DNA of 64,000 bases, from assembly GCA_017307505.1 (NCBI GenBank), contig JAFKEE010000034.1, positions 248,001-312,000 of the forward strand, written 5' to 3'. Of this stretch, positions 8,205 through 15,447 are shown piece by piece. Made by a program: the position numbers and the translations under genes. Numbering within the stretch: position 1 is the first letter of the stretch; the number at the start of each line of letters is the position of its first letter. The notes under the pieces were generated by a model. It saw only the letters and a list, made by a program, of their open reading frames with translations, was not told the DNA's origin and did no database searches. The stretch comes from Acidobacteriota bacterium (GTDB taxonomy: Bacteria > Acidobacteriota > Terriglobia > Bryobacterales > Bryobacteraceae).

Positions 8205-9212
8205 ATGTGTATTGCGCCCTCGGTCAAGCGCGAATCATTTCTTGGTATGGACGTTGTCTTCGCCAGCCAGGAAATGCTTGCCCTCATGGACCGTGTGCGC
8301 CGCTTCGCCCTCACCGATGCCAGCGTCCTCATCTGCGGAGAAAGCGGCACCGGCAAGGAGATTGTCGCCCGCGCCCTCTGCCACTACTCCAAACGCTCCA
8401 ATCTGGTCTGGGTCGACGTCAGCTGCGGAGCCCTGCCCGATACCCTCATGGAGAGCGAACTCTTCGGCTTCCACAAGGGCGCCTTCTCCGGAGCCGATCA
8501 GTCCAAGGAAGGTCTCTTTGAGATCGCGGATGGCGGCACGCTCTTTCTCGACGAGATCGGCGAACTCGACCTGCGGCTGCAGGTGAAACTCCTGCGCGTT
8601 CTCGATTCCGGGGAATTCTACCGGCTCGGCGGCACCAAGAAGGTCAAGGTGAACGTCCGCATCCTCACCGCCACCAATCAGGACCTGCCCAAAATGGTGG
8701 CCGAGGGCCGCTTCCGCAAGGATCTCTACCACCGGCTGGCTCAGTTGCGGCTCACCGTTCCGCCCCTGCGCAGCCGGCCCGAGGACGTCAACGCCCTGGT
8801 GGATTTCTTCCGCCAGCGGTATTGCCCCGATGCCACCTTCTCGCCGGCCGCCCTTCATGCCATTCAGCACTGGGATTGGCCCGGCAATGTCCGGGAACTG
8901 CGCAACGCCATCATCTCGGCCGGCGCCATGACGATGGATGACGTAGTCCGGTTTGAGGACCTCCCCGACGAAATCCGCTCGGCCGGCAGCACGATGATGC
9001 TGGACAACTCTCTCCGCAATCTCTCCACAGCGGTCTCCAACCCGGACCCGGATGCCGACCAGGGCGGCGGTCTCCTCGAGACCATGGAGCGCAGCCTCAT
9101 CCTCAAGACCCTGACGGAAACGAACTGGCACCAGGAAAAGGCCGCCTCCATCCTTGGCATCTCCTCCCGCACCCTCAGCCGCAAGCTCAAGGTCTACATG
9201 CCCTCGGCCTGA
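8205..9212 (+). CDS. Sigma-54 interaction domain activator (PspF-like, no sensor domain)
   Basis: A 335-residue enhancer-binding protein consisting of a central AAA+ domain and a C-terminal Fis-type helix-turn-helix, with no receiver, GAF or PAS domain in front. Walker A is GESGTGKE, Walker B is GGTLFLDEIGE, and the sigma-54 contact loop reads GAFSGA rather than the usual GAFTGA, a conservative T-to-S change found in some natural activators. The arginine region FRKDLYHRL and sensor II WPGNVREL are intact. The helix-turn-helix is at the end (KAASILGISSRTLSRKL). Control must come from outside, by a partner protein or by expression level. I chose the ATG at 8205 because family members carry a few residues before FLGMDVV; ATG 8247 and TTG 8184 are alternatives. 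It very likely activates the subtilase promoter upstream. Confidence 0.88.
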   Translation: MCIAPSVKRESFLGMDVVFASQEMLALMDRVRRFALTDASVLICGESGTGKEIVARALCHYSKRSNLVWVDVSCGALPDTLMESELFGFHKGAFSGADQSKEGLFEIADGGTLFLDEIGELDLRLQVKLLRVLDSGEFYRLGGTKKVKVNVRILTATNQDLPKMVAEGRFRKDLYHRLAQLRLTVPPLRSRPEDVNALVDFFRQRYCPDATFSPAALHAIQHWDWPGNVRELRNAIISAGAMTMDDVVRFEDLPDEIRSAGSTMMLDNSLRNLSTAVSNPDPDADQGGGLLETMERSLILKTLTETNWHQEKAASILGISSRTLSRKLKVYMPSA

Positions 9213-9238
9213 TCCCAATCTTCCAGCAATTAGAGAGA

Positions 9239-9877
9239 ATGGAGTCCATGGAAGCAGTCACGCTGCGTGGCGCCGAAGTACGCAAGGGACTCCTGCTGGA
9301 ATACTGCAATGTCGTCTATAACTTCCTGGAGGCGATCATCGCGCTGGCCTCCGGCGGAGCCGCCTCCAGCATTGCCCTCATCGGCTTCGGCGTGGATAGC
9401 GCCATCGAGACCTTCTCCAGCCTGGTCATGCTCTGGCGCCTGCGCCACGACGGCCACCCGCTGCGCGACTTCATCGAGAAACGCTCCCTCCGCTGGATCG
9501 GCATCTCCTTCCTGCTGCTGGCCGCCTATGTTGCCTACGAATCGGCGGAAAGCCTCTGGGCCCGCGAAGCGCCGCAACGCTCCGTGCCCGGCATCCTCCT
9601 CGCCCTCGCCTCGCTCATCATCATGCCCGTCATGGCCCGTAGGAAACGCCGCGTCGGTCTGAACCTGAACAGCGCCGCCATGGTAGCCGACTCCCGCCAG
9701 ACCCAGCTCTGCAGCTACCTCTCCGCCATCCTCCTGGGCGGCCTCCTGCTCAACGCCCTGCTGGGCTGGTGGTGGGCCGACCCCGTCGCCGGACTGGTCA
9801 TGGTCCCCATCATTGCCCGCGAGGGCATCCAGGCCCTCCAGGGCAAGGGCTGCGAGTGCCATGGCTCCTGTGGCTGA
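9239..9877 (+). CDS. Cation efflux (CDF-like) membrane protein, short form
   Basis: A 212-residue protein with five to six hydrophobic segments that resembles the membrane domain of cation diffusion facilitators. Acidic residues in GFGVDSAIETF (second helix) and MVADSRQTQLC / WWADPVAGL (later helices) match the metal-binding positions of the family. It lacks the usual C-terminal cytoplasmic dimerisation domain and ends in a Cys/His tail, CECHGSCG, which could bind metal. Export of zinc, cobalt or a similar divalent ion is the best guess. The second ATG at 9248 has a GGAG in front and could be the real start. It lies 26 bp after the activator gene and may be cotranscribed, but a functional link is unclear. 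Confidence 0.78.
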   Translation: MESMEAVTLRGAEVRKGLLLEYCNVVYNFLEAIIALASGGAASSIALIGFGVDSAIETFSSLVMLWRLRHDGHPLRDFIEKRSLRWIGISFLLLAAYVAYESAESLWAREAPQRSVPGILLALASLIIMPVMARRKRRVGLNLNSAAMVADSRQTQLCSYLSAILLGGLLLNALLGWWWADPVAGLVMVPIIAREGIQALQGKGCECHGSCG

Positions 9878-9966
9878 TTTCAGTTCATCAATTTACTCTC
9901 TTTGAATCAATCGCTTACGGTAAAACGCCAAGGGTCCGTACGAAAAAATGGAAGGGAGGGAGGCTG

Positions 9967-10689
9967 ATGCCGCCCCAGACTTCGATTCGACTGTACAAGG
10001 ACACTGATATGGCTACCGACGCCCAGATCACCGCCAACCGCGTCAACGCGCTGCGCTCCACCGGACCCCGCTCCGAGGAAGGCAAGGCCCGTTCCGCCCG
10101 CAACAACCTCCGCTACGGATTCCGCTCCCAATCCGTACTCCTGCCCGGCGACGACCCGGAAGAATACGAACTCCTGCTGGGAGAACTCGGCCTGCACTTC
10201 GCCGTCGACGACCTCTCGTCCGCCCGCTGCGTGCGCGAGATGGCCGATGCCGAATGGCGCCTGCGCCGCGTCCGCCTGCACCAGGAACTCCTGCTCACTG
10301 AGCGCATCACCAGGCTGTCCGAAACGCGGCCGGATGCCTCACCTCAACTCCTCCAGGCGCTCGCCTTCGAAGAGCTCTACGCCGAAGCCGCCTTCAACCG
10401 TTTTTTGACGTACGAAGCCAAATTCGAGCGCCAGTACGACCGCGCCTGCGCAGAGCTGCGCAAGCACCGGGCCCAGCCGCTCCGCAAACCACCGGTCCAG
10501 GCCGCCGAGCCCCGCCCCATTCGAACGGACGAACCCAATTCCGAGGCTTCCACCCCGCGCAATGCACCCTGCCCCTGCGGTTCCGGTGAGAAGTACAAGC
10601 GCTGCTGCGGCCGGAATGCCCCCGCCGTCCTCAGCCTGACCCCGGAACCGGACATTCCGGCTAGGGCACCAACTGAGATTCGGCGGTGA
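9967..10689 (+). CDS. SEC-C motif protein with STGPRSEEGKARS-type N-terminus
   Basis: A 240-residue soluble protein. Near its N-terminus it has the block ITANRVNALRSTGPRSEEGK followed by ARNNLRYGF, a hallmark of a protein family common in acidobacteria and often linked with mobile or multicopy loci. The middle is a charged, mostly helical region rich in Arg and Glu. The C-terminus has NAPCPCGSGEKYKRCCG, a complete SEC-C zinc-binding motif like that at the SecA C-terminus. Start chosen at 9967 because AGGGAGGG stands right before it; the ATG at 10009 is weaker. Function unknown; SEC-C motifs usually mediate binding to SecB, ribosomes or nucleic acid. Its last 29 bases overlap the convergent gene that ends at 10661. 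Confidence 0.75.
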   Translation: MPPQTSIRLYKDTDMATDAQITANRVNALRSTGPRSEEGKARSARNNLRYGFRSQSVLLPGDDPEEYELLLGELGLHFAVDDLSSARCVREMADAEWRLRRVRLHQELLLTERITRLSETRPDASPQLLQALAFEELYAEAAFNRFLTYEAKFERQYDRACAELRKHRAQPLRKPPVQAAEPRPIRTDEPNSEASTPRNAPCPCGSGEKYKRCCGRNAPAVLSLTPEPDIPARAPTEIRR

Positions 10690-11383
10690 ACTTGCGATAG
10701 TTCGTAAACCGGATCTCTTTCCGGTCGCACAATCCGCGCCGGTCGCACGCTTCCACGATACTCACGCTCGGCATCAGGAACGGCTGTTCGCCGATGACTG
10801 CCTCCGCGTAGTCGAGTTGGAAGTACGACGAACGCACCGGGAACTCCTCCGGGAAGTCCCTGGTCTCCATGGTCAGACGATGGATCCGGCCCGTCTCCTC
10901 TTCCACCCACACGCTACCCGTGTATCCCGGCGAATACATCGACTGGATGCCGATCGACCAGTGCGAGTTCTCCCGCTTCACCTCGTACTGGAAGCGCAGC
11001 AGCTTCTGTTTCCGAACCTTGTCCGTGCCCTTGAACTTGAACTCCGCGGCCACATCCGGCGAGAACAGGTAGCGTAGCGCCGTCGCGAATTCGCCGGACG
11101 AACCCATGTTGCGCGTACCCACCATCCGGTCGCCGCTCACCGGCGTCCCGTTGTGGCGCAGCAGCCGGTAGCGCTCCTTGCCCCCGGAGTAGCTCACTTC
11201 CGTATCCAGGATGTCCACCAGGTGCCAGTCGTCGCGCCGGCCCGTGCCCTTCATGCGCTGGGCCGACTGCTCGCACAGGAAATCGGGTAACTGTTTCAGC
11301 CACTCAAAGGCATAGGCGCGCGTCTTCTCGATGCCGGGATCGGCCGCGCCCAAGGCCGCCAGAAGCAGGATGGCCGCTGTCAT
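10661..11383 (-). CDS. Exported protein of unknown function, paralogue of its upstream neighbour
   Basis: A 240-residue protein with a short signal peptide (AAILLLAALGAADP). It shares an ordered set of blocks with the gene just upstream: LPDFLCEQ, a GxPV..D segment, SSGEF, FSPDVAAEFKFKG, KRENSHWSI, YTGSVWVEEETGRI, FPEEF and IRFTNYRKFTAESQ. It is a single-domain version of that neighbour without the Pro-rich N-terminal extension. The conserved Cys pair CDRRGLCDRKEI corresponds to CFRGTFDCTRNEI in the partner and may form a disulphide. The start codon overlaps the partner's stop (ATGA), so translation is coupled. This family is frequent in acidobacteria but I know of no assigned function. It could form a heteromer with its partner. 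Confidence 0.7.
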   Translation of the reverse strand: MTAAILLLAALGAADPGIEKTRAYAFEWLKQLPDFLCEQSAQRMKGTGRRDDWHLVDILDTEVSYSGGKERYRLLRHNGTPVSGDRMVGTRNMGSSGEFATALRYLFSPDVAAEFKFKGTDKVRKQKLLRFQYEVKRENSHWSIGIQSMYSPGYTGSVWVEEETGRIHRLTMETRDFPEEFPVRSSYFQLDYAEAVIGEQPFLMPSVSIVEACDRRGLCDRKEIRFTNYRKFTAESQLVP

Positions 11384-12546
11384 TTCGTCTTCGGCAGCCC
11401 CGGCGTGGCGCTGATGAGCTGCTTCTTGGGATCGGATTTCGGCTTCGCCGGTTCCGTCGTGATCGACGGCGGAGTCGTGCCGGACTTCTCCTTCTTCGGA
11501 TCCTCTGCCTCGGGGAACGAGATATCGCTGTCCGTGGTGATGATCTGCGACTCGACGGCGAACTTGCGGTAGTTCCGGAACTCGATCTCGTTGCGTGTGC
11601 AGTCGAACGTGCCGCGGAAGCAGGCCAGGTTCTCGCTCTTTACCGGCAGCAGGAAGCGCTGGCCGCTGATGTTCACCCAGCCGTAGTCGACCACCGTCTC
11701 CACCGTGTCGATCTCATAGTCCGAAGGCAGCTGCCGCGAGTTCATCTCAATCCGCAGCACGCGCGCCGTCTTCGGGTCGATCCACACCGCGCCACGATAG
11801 GCCGGTTTCACCGTACGGCCGAAACGCACCTGCCAGTGGGAGTTCTCCTGCGTCACCGAGTAGTCATAGACCTTCGCGTCGACACCGGCCGCCATCGAAC
11901 TGCCCCGCGCTTTGAAAATGGCCTTCGTATTGGGGTGGAACACATCAATGAGAATCGTGCCGAACTCGCCCGAAGACCACGTGCCCGAATCCTCCGGACT
12001 GCCCTTCTTGATCGCCTTGCCGTTCACCCGCACGTTGCGGTAATCCTCGCGGTTGTTGGCGTAGACCAGTTCCACCTGCACGCGGTCCTGATACTTCCAG
12101 TCCGGCTTCAATGTCCTGCTGCGGTAGCGGTTCGTCAACTGGTCGCACAGGAAGTTGGGCAGGTTCTTGTCGAAGTCGAAAGCCTCATCGCGGGCCCGCT
12201 CCACCAGTTCATCCACCGTGCCGCGCCGGGTGCGGTCGGTCACCACTTTTTCCGTCGTCCCGTCTTCGCCCACCACCACCTCCCGCACAGGGGGACGGGT
12301 GGCGGCCGGCGCGGGATTCGCCGGTGCTGTCGAAGGAGCCGGGGTGTTGGTGGAGGTCGACGCCGGCGGAGCCACTTCCTCGTGCTTCTTCGCCGCACCC
12401 CCGCGCCGCAAGACGGGCCGCCCGGGGTCGTCTTCCTTGACCTCGGGTCTGACAGGCCGCTGGGTGGTCTGGGGATCCGGCTGCTGTTGCTCTTGGGCGC
12501 CGGCCGCCAGCGCCAGCCAAATACAGAGAATCCAGGCGCGCGACAT
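11380..12546 (-). CDS. Exported protein of unknown function with Pro/Ala-rich linker
   Basis: A 388-residue protein. A signal peptide (ILCIWLALAAGA) leads into a low-complexity segment rich in Gln, Pro, Ala and Thr (about residues 18-115), which probably spans cell-wall or periplasmic space. The globular part (about 120-345) matches the following gene block by block (NLPNFLCDQ, WSSGEFGTI, FHPNTKAIFKARG, TQENSHWQVRFG, YRGAVWIDPKTARV, EIEFRNYRKFAVESQ). The end is again Lys/Pro-rich. A strong GGAGG lies 4 bases before the ATG. It forms a translationally coupled pair with its paralogue. Nothing catalytic is visible; a structural or binding role outside the cytoplasm is likely. Confidence 0.72.
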   Translation of the reverse strand: MSRAWILCIWLALAAGAQEQQQPDPQTTQRPVRPEVKEDDPGRPVLRRGGAAKKHEEVAPPASTSTNTPAPSTAPANPAPAATRPPVREVVVGEDGTTEKVVTDRTRRGTVDELVERARDEAFDFDKNLPNFLCDQLTNRYRSRTLKPDWKYQDRVQVELVYANNREDYRNVRVNGKAIKKGSPEDSGTWSSGEFGTILIDVFHPNTKAIFKARGSSMAAGVDAKVYDYSVTQENSHWQVRFGRTVKPAYRGAVWIDPKTARVLRIEMNSRQLPSDYEIDTVETVVDYGWVNISGQRFLLPVKSENLACFRGTFDCTRNEIEFRNYRKFAVESQIITTDSDISFPEAEDPKKEKSGTTPPSITTEPAKPKSDPKKQLISATPGLPKTK

Positions 12547-12595
12547 CCCACCTCCAGTGACGGCTCGAGTGAAAGCCGCGTTACGCCATTATCTT

Positions 12596-13429
12596 CTATC
12601 TGGCGGGTGCCGGGATCAACCCCCGAACCATCATCCAATCCTTAAGACGCGCCGGCCACGAAGAGAGAACAGGGTCCTGCTTCGCCAGACCTACGCCATG
12701 CGGACCGTTCTGGTAGATGTGCAACTCCGCCTGCACCCCGGCCGATCGCAGCGCCATGTAATAAAGAATGCTGTTCTCTGGCGGAACCGTCGTGTCTCCG
12801 CTGGTATGGAACAGGAACGTCGGCGGCGTCTGCGCCGTCACCTTGAGTTCGCTGGAAAGATCCCAGACCTGCGCCGGATCGGGCGGATTGCCCAGCAGGT
12901 TGAACATCGACCCGCTATGCGTATAGCGCGTCGTGAACGAAATCACCGGATACACCAGCACCGCAAAGTCCGGCCGCTCGCCCTCCTGAAAATGCGTGGA
13001 CAGAGTCGAAGCCAGGTGGCCGCCGGCCGAGAAGCCCATTACGCCGATCTTGTTCGGATCCACGCCGAACTCCTTCGCCCGCGTGCGGATCATCGTGATG
13101 CCTCTGCGCGCGTCATCGAGCATCGCCGGGTGGTGATAGCGCGGCCCCAGGCGGTACTTCAAAACAAACGCCGAAACCCCGAAGGAATTAAACCATTCGG
13201 CGATAGCCGACCCTTCCTTCTCCATCGAAAGCCCGCCATACCCGCCGCCCGGGCACACCATCACGGCGGCGCCATTGGGATTTGGAGCCAGATACGCCGT
13301 CAGCGAAGGCTGGTCCAACGCCTCGGTTCCCACGGCGCCCGGCGCTCCATTGGGATACAGCAGTTCCGTCTTGGGTCCCTGCGCGAAGGCGGCGCAGCAT
13401 ACAAAGGAGAGCAATAGTGCAGATCGCAT
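12596..13429 (-). CDS. Exported alpha/beta hydrolase (acetylesterase-like)
   Basis: A 277-residue esterase of the BD-FAE/carbohydrate-esterase type. It starts with a signal peptide (ALLLSFVCCAAFA). The glycine-rich oxyanion loop is CPGGGYGGLSMEKEG, the nucleophile is Ser in GFSAGGHLAS, the Asp is in HTSGDTTVP and the His in NGPHGVGL. Such enzymes remove acetyl or feruloyl groups from plant polysaccharides or act on small esters. AGGA precedes the start, and the stop of the upstream LD-carboxypeptidase is 6 bp away, so the two are probably one transcript. Exact substrate cannot be told from sequence. Confidence 0.85.
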   Translation of the reverse strand: MRSALLLSFVCCAAFAQGPKTELLYPNGAPGAVGTEALDQPSLTAYLAPNPNGAAVMVCPGGGYGGLSMEKEGSAIAEWFNSFGVSAFVLKYRLGPRYHHPAMLDDARRGITMIRTRAKEFGVDPNKIGVMGFSAGGHLASTLSTHFQEGERPDFAVLVYPVISFTTRYTHSGSMFNLLGNPPDPAQVWDLSSELKVTAQTPPTFLFHTSGDTTVPPENSILYYMALRSAGVQAELHIYQNGPHGVGLAKQDPVLSSWPARLKDWMMVRGLIPAPAR

Positions 13430-13435
13430 AATGTC

Positions 13436-14458
13436 CTATTCAGTCAAAGCCGGTTCGTCGATCGTCAGGCTCGCTTCGTCGGCATCGAGCGTGGCCTGGA
13501 TGCCCAGCGGCAGGGTCAGTTGATCCTCGGTGTGGCCGATGGTCAGGCCGGTCACCACCGGGACCTTCAGATCCCCCAGAATGTTATCCAAAACTTCGCC
13601 CAGCGAGAAAGTGGAATCGAACGATGGCTTGTAGTCGCGCGGCGAGCAGTCGGCGCACTCGCCGATTACCAGACCTTTGATCCTGCTGAACTTGCCCGCC
13701 AGCCGCAGGTGCGTCAGCATGCGGTCCATGCTGTAGGGCTGCTCGTCCACGTCTTCAATGAACAGGATCTTCCCTTCGGTCTCGATCTCAAAGGGCGTCC
13801 CCATGGTCGAGCAGATCAGCGACAGGTTGCCGCCCACCAGCGGACCGCTCGCCTTGCCGCCCTGCATCGTCCGCGTGAAATGCCGCGGCCGCAGCGTATT
13901 GCTCTCCGGCGGATTCGTCAGCTTGCCCATCGGCTTCGTTTCGAAAAGCGCCTTCTTAAAGTTCGCCTGCGTATAGTCAGTGAACTTCGACAGCGTCACC
14001 GGACCGTGAAACGTCACCAGCCCGCACTTCTTATGGATCCCCAGGTGCAGCGCCGTGATGTCGCTATACCCGAGGAAGATCTTCGGATTCCGGCGGATCA
14101 GGTCGTAGTTCAGCCGGTCCAGCAGCATCGCCGCGCCATAGCCGCCGCGGATGCAGAAGATCGCTTTTACCTCCGGATCCTCGAACATGCGGTGGATGTC
14201 GTCCACCCGGTCCTGGATCGGTCCGCCCAGATACCCCTCGCGCTTGCCCACCGCCCGGCCGAACTTCGCCTTCAGCCCGAAGTACTCAATCGTCCGCCGC
14301 GCCAGCAGCAGGCGGTCCGGATCGGAGACATACGTCGATGGCGTGATCAGCCCCACCGTGTCACCCGGCCTCAACACCTTGGGCCGCAACAGGGGCAGGG
14401 AAGCGGGGGCGGCCGCCGCGGCAACCGGCAGCGCCCCGAGAAAAGAGCGTCGTCTCAT
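13436..14458 (-). CDS. LD-carboxypeptidase (peptidase S66), exported
   Basis: A 340-residue S66 peptidase, the usual length plus a leader. The first residues MRRRSFLGALPVAAAAAPAS form a Tat- or Sec-type signal with an RR pair. The nucleophile Ser is in LGYSDITAL, the Glu in FIEDVDEQPYS and the His in TIGHTEDQL, so the Ser-His-Glu triad appears intact. RGGYGAAMLLDRLNYD is a typical family block. S66 enzymes release the terminal D-Ala from muramyl tetrapeptides (murein recycling) or degrade microcin C. Most characterised LdcA proteins are cytoplasmic, so the export signal here is unusual and suggests action on wall fragments or peptides outside the cytoplasm. Confidence 0.88.
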   Translation of the reverse strand: MRRRSFLGALPVAAAAAPASLPLLRPKVLRPGDTVGLITPSTYVSDPDRLLLARRTIEYFGLKAKFGRAVGKREGYLGGPIQDRVDDIHRMFEDPEVKAIFCIRGGYGAAMLLDRLNYDLIRRNPKIFLGYSDITALHLGIHKKCGLVTFHGPVTLSKFTDYTQANFKKALFETKPMGKLTNPPESNTLRPRHFTRTMQGGKASGPLVGGNLSLICSTMGTPFEIETEGKILFIEDVDEQPYSMDRMLTHLRLAGKFSRIKGLVIGECADCSPRDYKPSFDSTFSLGEVLDNILGDLKVPVVTGLTIGHTEDQLTLPLGIQATLDADEASLTIDEPALTE

Positions 14459-14470
14459 GGAGCTTCTATT

Positions 14471-15436
14471 CTAGACTTCCGGTTCGGCTGTGGCGCCGGC
14501 CAGGAACTCCGGCGGCTCCGGTCCAGGCGCCACCGGCACAAACACCGGTTCCAGCGGAGGCAGCGGCTTGGGCCGCACAAACGGATCCAGTTCCACCGCC
14601 GCGCCCCAGGCCATCATGCGCAGCCACACCCGGCCAAAGACATAGAGTTGCTGCACCAGAATGAGAGTTAGGATCTTCCCGGCTCCTCCGCCGTGCAGCC
14701 AGTTGGATAGCGGCAGGTACAGCCCCGCGAAGACGGCCAGAAACACCATCAGCACCAGCCACACACCCATCGTCTTGCCCAGGTGCGTCAACACCAGGCG
14801 CATCGACCCAAACGCCGCGCGCAGGCTCTTGCGGCTGTCGTCCGTTACCAGTCGCACCTTGGCATAATCCATCGCCGTGCTCACCAGGGCAAACAGAACA
14901 ATCGTAATGCCGCTTACCACCCAGCCCGCGATCGTCAACTGGTGGTCCTCCATGCCCTCGCCCCACGCCTGATCCGCCAGCTTGCGCAGAATGCGCTGCA
15001 GGATCAGCGCGGTGCCGTAGAAGATCATCGAGTAGAGCGTCAATCGCAGGAACCGCCAGAAGTATCGTCCGCAGCCCTCATAGAACATGCGCGGCGAGTA
15101 GTCCGGACCGTCATAGACCAGCATCTTCACCGCGCCTCCGGACAGGAAGATGCTGCCCAGGAACAGCAGGAACACTGCCAGCAGGACCATCGGGAGGATG
15201 GCAGCCAGCGGTCCGCCCTGCAGGTAGAAGTAGACTTCCACCAGCCAGCTCAGGTCGAATCCCCTGGCCAGTTCCGCTCCATAGCGGCTGTGGCCCAGGT
15301 TCGAGACCGCGACGCCCGCCAGGGGCACCGCCACGAACGCAGCCATCAGCGTGTGGAAGAACCAATACGCCACCATCATCCGTTTGCGCAGGGCGACGCG
15401 CCCGGCCGCGCCACGAATTGCCTGAAGTACTGTCAT
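14471..15436 (-). CDS. Polytopic membrane protein of unknown function
   Basis: A 321-residue protein with about six membrane segments: VAYWFFHTLMAAFVAVPLAG, ILPMVLLAVFLLFLGSIFL, LTLYSMIFYGTALIL, IAGWVVSGITIVLFALV, TMGVWLVLMVFLAVFAGLYL and a final amphipathic stretch. A conserved-looking cytoplasmic loop (MDYAKVRLVTDDSRKSLRAA) is reminiscent of YihY/DUF4013-like membrane proteins, but I cannot place it in a family. The C-terminus is Pro-rich (PKPLPPLEPVFVPVAPGPEPPE). The ATG at 15436 has GGAG ten bases upstream; a longer reading adds 25 residues that overlap the previous gene. It sits 11 bp after the M1 peptidase and is probably in the same transcript. Confidence 0.7.
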   Translation of the reverse strand: MTVLQAIRGAAGRVALRKRMMVAYWFFHTLMAAFVAVPLAGVAVSNLGHSRYGAELARGFDLSWLVEVYFYLQGGPLAAILPMVLLAVFLLFLGSIFLSGGAVKMLVYDGPDYSPRMFYEGCGRYFWRFLRLTLYSMIFYGTALILQRILRKLADQAWGEGMEDHQLTIAGWVVSGITIVLFALVSTAMDYAKVRLVTDDSRKSLRAAFGSMRLVLTHLGKTMGVWLVLMVFLAVFAGLYLPLSNWLHGGGAGKILTLILVQQLYVFGRVWLRMMAWGAAVELDPFVRPKPLPPLEPVFVPVAPGPEPPEFLAGATAEPEV

Positions 15437-15447
15437 GGCGGGTCTCC

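Noticed and set aside
9769-9966. Longer N-terminus for the SEC-C protein
   Set aside because: It overlaps the CDF gene in another frame, and a strong AGGGAGGG site stands directly before 9967.
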